Origin: Cercis canadensis
Lineage: Eukaryota > Streptophyta > Magnoliopsida > Fabales > Fabaceae
Assembly (NCBI GenBank): GCA_003255065.1
Contig: QAOA01000553.1
Location: 109,532 to 173,531, forward strand
Reading direction: 5' to 3'
DNA length: 64,000 nt
Positions 1-10,843 of the stretch are shown piece after piece. Position 1 is the stretch's first letter. Every line of letters begins with the position of its first letter. The notes beneath the pieces were generated by a model. The model searched no databases. It was not told where the DNA came from and was given only the letters and a program-made list of their open reading frames with translations. Made by a program: the position numbers and the translations under genes.

Positions 1-581
1 TTATAAAATTAAATTTTCAAAATACATTATTGAAGTCATTCATCTAATTATTGCACAACCATTCAGCTTATAAATTAAATTTTATTTGAGAAATAATAAT
101 AAAAAAAAAAAAGGTAAAATGCAGCAAGTAACAGAGAGAGCTGGTTGCAAATTGATTTTCATTCTCCCTCGCCTCTGTTGCCGGACTCACAAGATGGCGT
201 CGTTCTTGATGTACTAATTGTTCTGAATTTTCTAAAGAGAAGGCCCTTTGCCCTCTGAAAACTAGATAATCTCTAAATGCAGCACTTGATTGAGTCCAGC
301 CGTATCTGCCTCAAACATCTATATCTGAGCCTCCTTTGCAGCTCATGCATGAAATGAGCCCACAAGAAATTAGCCCAATGTTTCATCAACAAATTGATTA
401 AGCTTGCAAATTATCCTTGTCTCTCTATGGGCATCATGCATTATCTGCTTAACAGCTGCATCCACCATGACTTCACACTAATTGATTTTAATATTTAACA
501 TTCAGCAACTGGATTCACATAACATCATAGTTTAATCAGCCTTTAACATAAACTGGATTAAAGTGTATAAAATGATTCCCT
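1..581. other. 3' flank of CRK A, no gene seen
   Basis: AT-rich sequence downstream of the last exon of CRK A. I find no reading frame with recognisable similarity, no tRNA and no terminal repeats. It probably holds the 3' untranslated region of the adjacent gene, but I cannot place a polyadenylation site. Confidence 0.4.
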
Positions 582-2556
582 TTATCGCGGGCACACTTCA
601 GTGATATATGAATCATTCACAGACAATGGAATTGAAGAGCTGGTAGACTGATGAGAATCAATATCATTTCTTAGCCTCTCTGGAGTTCTTCCACGCAGGA
701 AAGACGCCGGCTGTCGAGGTAATGGCAAAGTAACCGAATAACTGTTAAGCACAAGTCCAATAGTTGCCATTGAAGGTCTGTCAGCTGGATTTTCCTGAAC
801 ACATAATAAACCAATCTGGATGCATCTAATGACTTCGTTTCTAGAATAAGAACCTCTCAGTGTTGGATCCAACAATTCCAAAGTTCGATTTGTCCAACTT
901 TTCCAAGCCTGTGATAATACAAGAAGTTAGTATTCAATTTTGAAATTTCTGTCACTTCTCACCCACCAAAATCTTATTTCCCACTCATTTTCAGCAGACT
1001 TAGCACCAATAAAGTAAAAGAAAGATGTTACACTTGGTTTATACTCATAGCTCAGGAGATCATCAGCATGTTGTGATTGAAAAAGTTCACTGTTATTCTT
1101 GCCACTAACAATCTCTAAAACTAAGACACCAAAACTAAACACATAAGATTTCACATAAAATTGTCCATGCATTACATATTCTAGAGACATGTAACCACTG
1201 CAAACTAGCATAATCAATCCATCAATTCACATAACATGATGAGAAAGTTATAGTAGAAGGGAAACATAAAGGTGATATGATAACAAAAAAAAAATATTGA
1301 ATTCTTTAAACTAAAGGTTATACAATACCCTACTCATGTATCTAAGAGCAAAGGATAGAATGGGCTAAGACTTACTAAGTTCCAACTATTCTTCCTGTAT
1401 TCACTTGAGTTTGATCTGCACCAAAAATCTTTGCCATGCCAAAATCTGAAATCTTTGCGTTCATATTGGCATCTAATAAAATATTATTAGTTTTGAGATC
1501 ACGATATATAATTCTAAGTCGAGAATTTTCATGGAGAAAAAGAATTCCTCGAATTATTCTTACTATAATCTTATAGCATCTTGACCAATTCAACTCTCTT
1601 TTCTTTTCAAAATCTACAAAATAGTCAAAATGATATACCTAAGTTAGCAATAAATTGGGTTCATGCAAATAATAATAGTGTATAAAACAAAATGATATAC
1701 AAAATAGTGTACAATACAAAAGCATCAAACCCCTTCCTTTGGGCAATTGTTTTACTGAGAAAAGGAAATGGCATGTGAATACTGAATGCAAGTTTGAAGT
1801 ATTAGTGCTTTTGCGCCATCTCATATCAGTCTTCTAGGTAAAGAGTCCAGATTAACACAGATATAAAGAAAGAGTCATGAGTTCAAAAGATCCAAACCAA
1901 ATAGGAAGTGATCAAGGCTTTTGTTTGGGATGTATTCATGGACAAGTATCTTCTCTTGTCCCTCCAAGCAAAATCCTAATAGCCTCACAAGATTTCTATG
2001 TTGAAGCTGGGCCACAAGAGCAGCCTCATTCCTGAATTCTATTGCTCCCTGCAAGGAGCTTCCTGACAACCTCTTAATAGCTATCTCTTTTCCATTGGGA
2101 AGAGTACCCTGAAAACATGCTTTAAATTAGACCAGTTTGCTTAATTTAGCATAGTAATATGAAGCATTCTGCATTAAAAATTTCTCACCTTATAAACCAC
2201 TCCGAATCCACCTTGGCCAATCTTCGTCTTATCCGAGAACCTTTTAGTGGCATCTTCAATTGTAGCCAAGTCATAATGCAAGGACTCTACGTCCGTAAGA
2301 TCGATGCCAACTACATATTAAAAAACACAGTATCTGTGAGCAACCAAATAACACATAAAAGACAGTACCTGTGAGTAAACAAACAATTAATTGGAATAAT
2401 TCTTGAAAGCGGAAAGGAGATTTACTGTCATCCTCCACGAACGTAGAATGCTTCTTGCTTGCCCTCCTACGCAGGCAACAACAGCCCACAATGAAAAGGG
2501 CTGCAGCAACCACGATTAGGACAACAACTGCAACTATTATTAAGATATTACTTTTT
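582..2556 (-). pseudogene. CRK A: ectodomain-less, degenerate receptor-like kinase
   Basis: Related to cysteine-rich receptor-like kinases. Minus-strand exons, 5' to 3': transmembrane exon about 2430-2555 (hydrophobic run then CCCLRRR stop-transfer), glycine-loop exon about 2190-2303 ([10 protein letters not shown]), Lys/alphaC exon about 1897-2108 (AIKRL), catalytic-loop exon about 1376-1609, exon about 1051-1197, last exon 582-908. The DUF26 exon expected 5' of the transmembrane exon is absent: 2.58-3.3 kb has no C-X8-C-X2-C motif. Lesions: HRD reads YRD, the SPE/APE triplet reads SLE, the conserved Asp of subdomain IX (normally VKSD) is Tyr, and the intron donor after LLSY is GA instead of GT. 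DFG is kept. A dead or kinase-inactive copy is most likely; a transcribed pseudokinase cannot be excluded. Confidence 0.8.
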
Positions 2557-2579
2557 CCTGCACTAAGTGTCAAACTTTA

Positions 2580-4520
2580 AACACATACCTCGAGAACACT
2601 TCGCTCTCGCTCATCATATAAAGTTAACAACTTTCCAAATTTCCAATCATGCAATTTGCAAAAGCAAAAGGGAGTAGAAAGAACAGTCACAGTAGTGAAG
2701 AAATTTATGAATAGTTGAATACCAAACAAAATAGCATTCACAATTATGCAGAAATTACTGGCACTAGTTTAATAGGTAGTCTTTGAGTGTCGCCATATCA
2801 AATGGAACCACTCTATTCTTCCCAATAACCACCGTAATCATAAAAATATTTACAAAAGAATAGTATTGAAGGAAATAAGTTAGTAAACTGCATTATTGAA
2901 AGAATTGATCCACTTTGCTTACTTCTTTTATGGAAGTTTCTTACCTACTTTATATATAATTATAGTATGACATGCTTCACAAAAACAACAAATAAGAGAC
3001 AGACACGTAGTTTTGTCATTGACAAGTCCCTAGTTTTCCAGTTATCAAAAAGAATGGGTTAATTAAATTATTATAATACCCATCTGTAAGAAGAATATGC
3101 TAATAAACCGTCCAAATTGGCTTGCCCAGTTTGCCTCACCTAAAGCAGATTCTGTTTCCATAGCCTCACGCATTCAACATGAAATGGGTTTACTCGCTTT
3201 CTATGTATCTTAGAGCTTTCTTCCTTCTGTAGCTGTTAGGAATATGGATTTTCACTTGTCACTTTAATGGGAAAGAAAAGCCGTGGTTTAAAGTAGCTTG
3301 AAGTGCGCGCGTGTCTTCTTCTACTTTTATCTTGCGCTTTTGGTTTCTGGGTTTCCGAGACTGTTGCCACTGTTAACTGCCACAAAATGCGAGCTTTTTG
3401 CTGATTTAGTGCTTCTGATGGAAAATTTTTGTATGGGTTTGATCAAGAGCCATATATGCCAAAACAGGAAAAGCTTCTATCAGCCTGCTTCCTCACGGCG
3501 TCCTCAGTTCACCGGTGACATCACTTCCTCACCAATATATGAGATTTCTTTGTATTTTTCATTAATTATTAGGTTAAATTTATAAAGTTTGTTTAGATTA
3601 AAACTTCCTGTGGCAATTAAATTAATTCAACAGTTGATATTGTAATATTTATGTCTGATAATTTAGATATTTAACACATCATATATAATGACATATGATA
3701 TATTTATATAATATCATAAAATTTTTGTTGTTTTATTTTTTAAAAAAATAATTAAATTCTTTACGGGTTTCTTCCTCGGTGAATTTCGTGGCTGAGAATG
3801 GTTTTGCCTCCCAAAATATTTTAATTTTTCTGAAAGTGACTTTTATTTTCCTTCCCCTGAAATTGTTAAAATAATTGAAAAGGTTAATATGTGAATTGAA
3901 ACCGACAGGTGTAGTTGGTGATAACTGGAAATTGACATAAATGCTATTTGCATACTGTGTAAAGTTGTATAATTTAAATAGTTCAAAATTATTAAAATAT
4001 ATTATTTTTACATAAGTGGAGCCAAAACAAAAATTACATCAAATAATCAAAATATCAACGAATTGAGTTATAGATCAGTTGATTACAAGGATCTCATCAT
4101 AAGAAAATGATCTTGTGTTCAAAATTTCTCATTGATAAAATGAGTCTTAAAGCATTTCTCAAAGTAAAGTTATAGTTGTGGTTGTTTCGACAATGAGATT
4201 CCTAAAGCAGGGATTGCTCGCCCCAAATTTAATAAGTTTGACTCCATCCAAAGATTGAAGTCAGACTCTAATTTTTGGGTTATAAAAAAAAATCAAAATA
4301 TCATCTTGGAGTATGGGCACCTATGTTAAAGTTAATATAATTAAATTAAAATTGTATTATATATATAAATATAAATTTATTTCTAAATAAAAGAGAATTT
4401 TATATTTTAAAAAAATATATGATATTTTTTTGACATAATAATATTATAATTATTAATATAAAAATATTTAATTTTAACGGTTTAAAAACATATTTCTCAT
4501 GTGAAAAACCTCCTAAGTAA
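2580..4520. other. intergenic, AT-rich, no convincing gene
   Basis: The longest plus-strand frame (3298-3585, 95 codons) has no recognisable domain and no support as an exon. From about 3590 the sequence is very AT-rich. One tRNA-like retroelement candidate is listed separately. No DUF26 remnant was found here even though CRK A lacks its ectodomain exon. Confidence 0.4.
4062..4275 (+). repeat. possible tRNA-derived SINE fragment
   Basis: Contains an A-box-like stretch (TAGATCAGTTGATTACAAGG) and, about 35 bases on, a degenerate B-box-like stretch (GATCTTGTGTTCAAA), the spacing of a tRNA-related promoter, followed by non-tRNA sequence. Plant SINEs have this organisation. I see no clear tail or target duplication, so this is tentative. 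Confidence 0.3.
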
Positions 4521-4526
4521 AAAAAT

Positions 4527-6252
4527 TAAAGAAAGATTGATAAAGTTAAAAGGTATGGTTAGCATCATGATGTAAGGATGAAGTCACACACCCTATGTAC
4601 ATCACCGAGTCCTGTGAAGTGTGAACGATGGATAGGGGCAAATGCTAATTAATGTTATTTATTTACACATGTATAAACCAAGGTTTTAAAATCGGACCGG
4701 ACCGGCCGGTTCAACCAGTCGGACCGGTACCCGGTTTGAATTCCGGCTCGGTTCAAAGGGTAAAACCGGTGAGGCGGTTAAATCGGGGTGAGCCGGTGCG
4801 AACCGGTACGAATCGGGAAAACCGGTGAACTGGTACCGGTTTTCAATAACCGGCCGGTTCACAAACTGTCTTTTTTTTTTAAGATTTCCCCAAAACGGTG
4901 TCGTTTTGGCACCTGTTTCCTTCACACGCTAACCTCCTTTCTCCCTATCCTCACATTTCTGCTTCTATTTCCCCAAACCTATTCCGAAATCCCTTGCCAA
5001 TCTACTCGATGCAGCAGATAAAAGTCCCACAATTTTACCAAAGACCATGTATTTTTGCTTTGGAATCATAGCAAGAGGGATTCAATAGTTTCAGATTCAA
5101 GTTATGGTTTGGTAGTTGAAGAATGTGTAGCATTGCCTTGCATAGTGATTTTAATAAAAGGGTTGCCAATCTGACCCAAAACGGAACCAGCGAATGGAGA
5201 GTAGAGAGAATTGACCCCACTGAGATTTAGGGACGAAGAAGGAACAACCAGTGGCAGTTGTTGTTGCAGTGATGAGATCAGGGTGTGGGAGTGGGCATGC
5301 CTGTGTAGCGTAGAGTTTGAAAGGAAAAGCTTAAGTGAATTGAGAGAGAGATAGAGGGGAAAGCGAGAAGGTTTACCAGGAACGTAGTTTAGAGATCTCC
5401 ACAAACGCCTGGGGTGATCGTCGGTTAGGTCGATGGCAAAGATGAAGAACAAGACCACATTTTTGGCATTTTTGTCGTTTCTCTTTCTCCTTTCAGTACA
5501 CTTCAGGGCCGAATGGAGATGGGCCACATAATCCAAACTTCCCAAATTCAAACACTGATATGAATTTCATGATTGGATCAGCCCATTCAAAAAAAATTCA
5601 ATAGCAAGAAAACATTTAAGAAAAAAAAAAAACTGAATTTTCTTGGATTTGGATTTTATTTTACCTCAACTAACATTATCATTAGGCTAAAGACGTCCAG
5701 GTTGAGAGTTTAAGCATTTCATGAATCCTTTTTTCAAAGGGTGCTATTGACTTTTAAGTTATAATAAGGCATATAAGTTGAGTTTGATGATTTGTTGTTT
5801 ATTCTTCATATTTTTTTTTTTAAAACTTTAATTTTAAAAAAAAAGCTTCGGTTATACCGGTCCGACCGAGCAGTCCAACCGGTCTAACAAGTCCGACTAG
5901 TATTTTTGGCCAAACCGATTCACTCACCGGTCCGATTTTTAAAACCTTGGTATAAACTTATACCAAATAACTTGTGGTGAAATAATATGAAAATTATTTT
6001 TAAGATTTATAAATTTTATATTTAANAATTAAAGATAAACTGATAAAGTTAAAGGGTATGGTTGGCATCATGATGTAAGGATGAAGTCATACACCATATG
6101 TACATCACTGAGTCCTGTGAAGCGTGAACGATGGATAGAGGCAAATGCTAATTAATTTTATTTATTTACACATGTATAAACTTATACCAAATAAGTTGTG
6201 GTGAAATAATATTAAAATTATTTTTAAGACTTATAAATTTTATATTTAAATT
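4527..6252. repeat. duplicated segment; copy 1 contains a hAT insertion, copy 2 is the empty site
   Basis: Copy 1 is 4527-4678 plus 5950-6025; copy 2 is 6027-6252. They align nearly base for base with a few percent differences, and copy 2 lacks the 1.27-kb insertion, reading straight through a single GTATAAAC at 6174-6181. An isolated N at 6026 sits exactly between them: copy 1 ends in the same bases with which copy 2's similarity ends, and copy 2 begins where copy 1's similarity begins. That is what an unmerged overlap of two contig ends (two alleles) would look like, so the duplication may be an assembly product. Confidence 0.85.
4679..5949. mobile_element. non-autonomous hAT-superfamily element, 1271 bp
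   Basis: Terminal inverted repeats begin CAAGGTTTTAAAA and continue into TCGGACCGG-type sequence at both ends. The element is flanked by a perfect 8-bp target duplication GTATAAAC (4671-4678 and 5950-5957), the hAT signature, and the neighbouring repeat copy preserves the empty site (6174-6181). Subterminal regions are packed with CCGGT/ACCGG motifs. No transposase domain is visible. The interior (about 4880-5690) is unlike the ends. It includes a plus-strand ATG at about 5432 opening a 32-codon frame with a basic then strongly hydrophobic start, like a signal peptide, ending at a stop near 5530. This could be a captured gene fragment, or chance. Confidence 0.85.
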
Positions 6253-6259
6253 TAAAATT

Positions 6260-6950
6260 ATAATTAAAATATTAAAAAAAACATGTATATAGTTATATTA
6301 TATGGTATAATTTAAATCTAAAAGTTATTTGGCCGTATTTTCATCACTCAAAATTTCCACATATTTAAATTACATATATAAATATAAAATATGCAACCAA
6401 AATATAATCCTAGACATAAAATATTATGATTAGAGAATGCAAAATTAGATTCACATATCAATTGGCAACTCTTTTGTTTTATCTAAAGAATATTTTTTGG
6501 CCTGAATTTTGTCTAAGTAATGTTGCATTGCTGTTAAGCGCAGAAATGTTAAATTCCTTTTTTTATTTTTATTTTTGTAATCTTAGGTTTAATGGAAAGA
6601 TTTTGGCTCATGTTTTGGGCAGGGACTGGGAAAAAAGGTCCAATATGCCTACCTCCGCAAGTGTAATCTGGCCAGGCCACGTATGACTAGCTCACCCACG
6701 ATTAGAAAGTTAAAAAATACAAAAATAAATGATAGTCCCACATCGCCTAAAACTCCTAGTCGATTGAGGAAGTTCTCTGTCCCAACTCAATGCCAATTTC
6801 CAAGATCCCATTTGAATACCACAATCCTAGATTTTTTGCTATGTATGCTTCCCAAATATAAGAACGGAATGCATCACTGTACTGTAATCATTTTGTAACT
6901 ACGTATTATAAAAAGCTGATGACATAATACATACACATTGTTCAGAAAAA
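6260..6950. other. intergenic between hAT region and CRK B
   Basis: AT-rich to about 6420, then moderately AT-rich. Open frames at 6426-6686 and 6683-6898 show no known domain. The final part (6900-6950) is the 3' flank of CRK B. Nothing else recognised. Confidence 0.4.
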
Positions 6951-9715
6951 CTATCGAGGGTATAATTGAGAAACTGATTCTTCATCGACAGGCCATGGCA
7001 TTGACTTGCTTGTAGATTGATCAAGAAGCTCCTCCGTTTGTGGCATGTTTGAATTTGTTCTACCATGAGAGAAAAATGCTGGTTCTTGAGGTGCAGGCAG
7101 AGTGGCAGAATAATTGTTTAGCATGACAAGTATGGACTCTATTGTTGGTCTCTCAGCTGTGTCTTCCTGAACACATAACAAGTCAATATGAATGCATCTA
7201 ATAACTTCATTTCTTGAATAAGAATCCTTTAGAGCAGGATCCAACAATTCCAATTGCCTCCCCTCCCTCCATAGTTTCCAGGCCTGCAATAACAAATTCA
7301 ATCAATAATTAATCAGTCTTTTAAAGATTGCTACCTTTCTTCTTTTGAATGTCTGTTTTCTCAAACTCACATAGGTTATCAGGTCTTGAGCATAATTTGA
7401 TATATAGAAAGTTGTATTCCTCTTGCCACTGATAATCTCTAGAATAAGGACACCAAAACTATACAAAGAGTGTAATATCATAGAGTAGATAGGAGTTTTG
7501 TGACCAAAGAATGGAGAAAAAGAATATGCAACTACTTACTAAGTTCCAACAATTCTACTTGTATTTGCTTGAGTTTGATCAATTCCAACAATCTTGGCCA
7601 TTTCAAAATCAGAAATTTTTGGACTTAAATCTTCATCCAACAATATATTACTTGCTTTGAGATCTCGATGTATAATTCTAAGCTGAGAATCTACATGAAG
7701 ATAAAGGATTTCTCGTGCCGTTCCTCCAATAATCTTGTAACGTTTCGACCAATCTAATTGTCTTCCTTTTTCGGACTCTGTAAAGTTATACAGAAGGAAG
7801 TATTAAGTACAAGATGAGGAATCAGATTCAGGTCAAAAGAAATGCTTTTGCAGGACATACCAAACAGAAAATAGTCCAGGCTTTTGTTGGGCACAAACTC
7901 ATAAATGAGTATTTTTTCTTCTTCGTCCAAGCAAAATCCCAGTAGCCTTACAAGATTTCTGTGTTGAAGCCGTGCCATGGTAACAACCTCATTCTTGAAT
8001 TGTTCTGCACCTTGTCTAGAGCTGCTTGATAGCCTTTTCACAGCTACATATTGTCCATCAGGAAGTGTACCCTGAGCATACATTTTAAACAAACTGTTAA
8101 ACGCCATCTCAGAGTTAAATGGGCCTAAAATTTCAAAACCAAATGGTTTGGAATTTTGAGGGTGATTCCACTTCTTGAAATCCAAACTGATTCGCATACC
8201 TTGTATACCACACCAAATCCTCCTTCTCCTAATTTATTCTGATGGGAGAAGTTGTTTGTGGCTGATTTGATAGTATCTAAATCAAATTGCAGGGATTCTG
8301 CAGTTGCAATGTCAACTACATGACCAAAGACAACCCATCAGTTGATAAACTACACAAACAGCACTAAACATAGAAAAGATTGAAACAGTAAAGCTTATTT
8401 ATGCCAGGTAGATGTTGACTCCTTGTATTAATTTATTTATACACATTTCAATGCTTAACATAAAACTATTCAAAGATAACTACAGTAGCATTCAAACATA
8501 AACCAGTTTATAACTCATACCCTTTTGTTCTGGAACAGAACTATACTTCCTCCTTGCTCTCCTGTTCAGGTACCAGCAGCAAAGCAGGACAAGCACTATG
8601 ATGACTATCCCAATTGGGACAACTATAGTTATAATTCTCCTTGCTGGGGTCTTGCTTTTCCGTGCATAAACATACATAATATACTTCAAAACACACACAC
8701 ACACACACAAAAAAAAAAAGAGCATTGCTTTGATGAGTCTGACATACATCATAACCATCAAAAGTCATTTCTTTTTGGATCAAAATAACTTATGTAGTCA
8801 ACCCAAGCCCTACTAAAACCTCAACTGATTTTAAAGAAAAAAATATGTACACAAACATTCTGAATATATGCAGTTAGAAATCTACCTATCTCTTTCTCTA
8901 TCCGACACCCATTAGTTATAGTTACCCATTTACCATAGAATCTACCCAATTTATTTATTTTCCATTTGCAAGTTTCTCTGTTGAAAAGGGAATAAACAGG
9001 GCATTTCATACCTTCGGAGGTCAACTCCGGCGTAGGCTCCGGTGCCGAAGCCACAACTTGGTAAAACGGGTACATTTCAAACCTGATGTAACAACTGGGA
9101 GTGAGAATCCTTGCTCCCTGCCTCCCTGTACAGCAAATGGCTAGGTTAGCAATTACTATTTGCAGACACCTATTGCAATCTTCACTTGACAAATCAGGTG
9201 TGCACTGGCCAAGTGTATACAGCGTTTGGAAGCTAGTAAAGTTTGCTTCTTTGGTGGCAAATTTCTTGCCAGCTCCACCATTTGCTGCTTCTTCCGCCAA
9301 TGCCCGCACGGTATCATCCCACAATTGGGTGAAGCGACTCTGCTCTGTGATATTAGCAGTGCTTCGCATAAGGACCATAAAGCTTGTTTGCACTGTGGAG
9401 AAGAAAGACTCATTGGAGTACTGTAACAAGCACTCGTCGTACCAAATAACAGCGTGTATCTCATTAGGACACATTTGAAGAACTTGTCTGGTGGCGGTGG
9501 AGACACAGTCTAGGCATGTGTTAGTGGTGACATCTCCGCGGCAGAGGAAGGCGCCGTAGACAGTGTTGCCGGGGTTGCTTTGACCAGTGGTGGTATTGTA
9601 GAAGCCATCACTTTGATTGGCGTTCGAAGAAAGTGAAGAAAGTAGCTGATTAAGATTGGTTTGGTAGGTGCTGTTTGGGGCGAAAGTAGTTGTGTTTGGG
9701 CATACCTTAGCGTTA
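6951..9715 (-). pseudogene. CRK B: two DUF26 domains, TM, defective kinase; signal peptide lost
   Basis: Exons on the minus strand: DUF26 exon about 9010-9715 (CRGDVTTNTCLDC and CTPDLSSEDCNRC, both C-X8-C-X2-C), TM exon about 8523-8655, glycine loop ([10 protein letters not shown]) about 8199-8316, Lys exon about 7862-8072 (AVKRL), catalytic exon about 7541-7780 (HRDLK intact), a shortened exon about 7370-7465, last exon 6951-7283. Defects: DFG reads DFE; the exon that should start [11 protein letters not shown] has lost about its first 20 codons, including the APE motif, keeping only YSFGVLILEII onward; and the first exon joins transposon-like sequence at 9716, so no signal peptide is encoded. 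The frame happens to stay open into the transposon (to about 9885). Probably non-functional; the 5' truncation may partly reflect an assembly gap at the N at 9900. Confidence 0.85.
8690..8719. repeat. (AC)n then poly-A simple repeat
   Basis: A run of AC dinucleotides followed by about a dozen A residues, located in the intron between the DUF26 and transmembrane exons of CRK B. Simple microsatellite. Confidence 0.8.
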
Positions 9716-9899
9716 GGGGTGTAATCGGTCCGGTTCGGTCCGGTTTTCACCCCAAACCGAAACCGAACCAGCCAGAGAAACTCGGTTTGGTTCGGTTCGG
9801 TTTTTTGAATTTTTGAAAATAAAACCAAACCGAACCGAACCGGTCTAAATCGGTTCGGTTCGATCGGTTTGGTCGGTTTAACCATGAAATGCCTGCTGA
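9716..9899. mobile_element. truncated hAT-like transposon end
   Basis: Begins TTAGGGGTGTAATCGG, nearly the same terminal sequence as the element at 12188-14672, followed by dense GGTTCGG/CCGAACC subterminal repeats. Only one end is present: the sequence runs into an isolated N at 9900 without the matching TTACACCCCT end. It sits exactly where the signal-peptide portion of CRK B should be. Either a short derivative, or a longer element collapsed at an assembly gap. Confidence 0.6.
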
Positions 9900-9927
9900 N
9901 CTAGTTTAGTAAAACATCAAAGTCACA

Positions 9928-10843
9928 CTATGATCTTGGTGAAAAATTAGTCATGGACATTTCATTGATGCTAAGTGGTACTGAATGAGTGGCAGATTGA
10001 GCAGGATCCAATTCGTTGGATAAATTTGATCCCGTTCTACTGCAAGCAAAGAAGGATGGGTGCCCCGGTAATGGCAAATCAAGTGAATCGCTGTTAAGCA
10101 TAAGAGTGACTGTTGCCATTGTAGGTCTCTCATCTGGATCTTCTTGAACGCAAAGTAGCCCAATCTGGATACATCTTAAGCCTTCAATTTCAGAATAACA
10201 TCCTTCTAAACTTGGATCCAACAATTCAAGTGGTGTCTGTTCCTTCCACTGTCTCCACGCCTACAACAATTTTTATACGAACTTTGAAATGGTACCGCTT
10301 TTTGGTTTCCTAAGTAATCATTTTAAATTCAATACTCACATAGTTTAAGAGATCATCCCCACGATGTAATCGATGAGAGGAAGATGATGCATTTCTTTTT
10401 TGAGGCCTTTCATCCATGGTTGAGAAGAAAGCTGTATTGGAGTAGCGCACTAAACATTTGTCATACCATTTTAGAGCTTCTTTCTTCATGGCACAATATG
10501 TGGCTAATTCTTTGGTTGCATTTATGACACATTCTTTACAAAGCTGTGGTGCGAGGTCTCCACGGCACATGAAGAGGCCGTAGATGGTGTCTGAAGAGTG
10601 CTTATCACTGCCTACGGTGGTGTTGTAGAATCCGGTACTGCTGCTGCCGGTAGCGGCGTTGGAGGAAAGGGAAGATAGTAGAGAGTTAAGGTTGAGCTGG
10701 TAGGAACTATTGTGAGCAAAAGCGCTTCCTGTGCAGTTGTGGTAAAGGTAATAATCTTTTGAAGCAGCTGTTTGAGTAGTAGCAGTAAGAGTCACAAGGC
10801 CAAGTGTGTAGAGGAAGAGTGATAGATTATTGAGTGAAGACAT
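9928..10843 (-). CDS. gene C: secreted single-DUF26 protein fused in frame to a CRK kinase tail
   Basis: Exon 1 (10340-10843, ATG at 10843) encodes a signal peptide, one DUF26 domain (CRGDLAPQLCKEC, C-X8-C-X2-C) to the conserved FFSTMDERPQ, then jumps directly to the 3' end of a kinase exon (KRNASSSSHRLHRGDDLLNY) and a normal GTGAGT donor. Exon 2 (9928-10260) begins AWRQWKEQ, the usual CRK last exon, with [15 protein letters not shown] and a normal stop. Phase is preserved: 504 + 333 nt gives 278 codons plus stop. The second DUF26, transmembrane helix and kinase core are missing. Most simply, an internal deletion of a full CRK that left an open, spliceable gene. The product would be secreted and lack a membrane anchor. 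Its real expression is unknown; it could be a pseudogene. Confidence 0.65.

Noticed and set aside
3298-3585. 95-codon plus-strand frame with a hydrophobic start
   Set aside because: No similarity recognised, no splice or promoter support, isolated in AT-rich DNA.
4686-4925. Frames rich in PVRF/NRPV in the CCGGT repeats
   Set aside because: Translation of hAT subterminal repeats, not genes.
8821-9885. A 354-codon single gene starting MVKPTKPIEPNRF
   Set aside because: The N-terminal third is translated transposon subterminal repeat and the C-terminal end reads into an intron; only about 9010-9715 is a genuine DUF26 exon.
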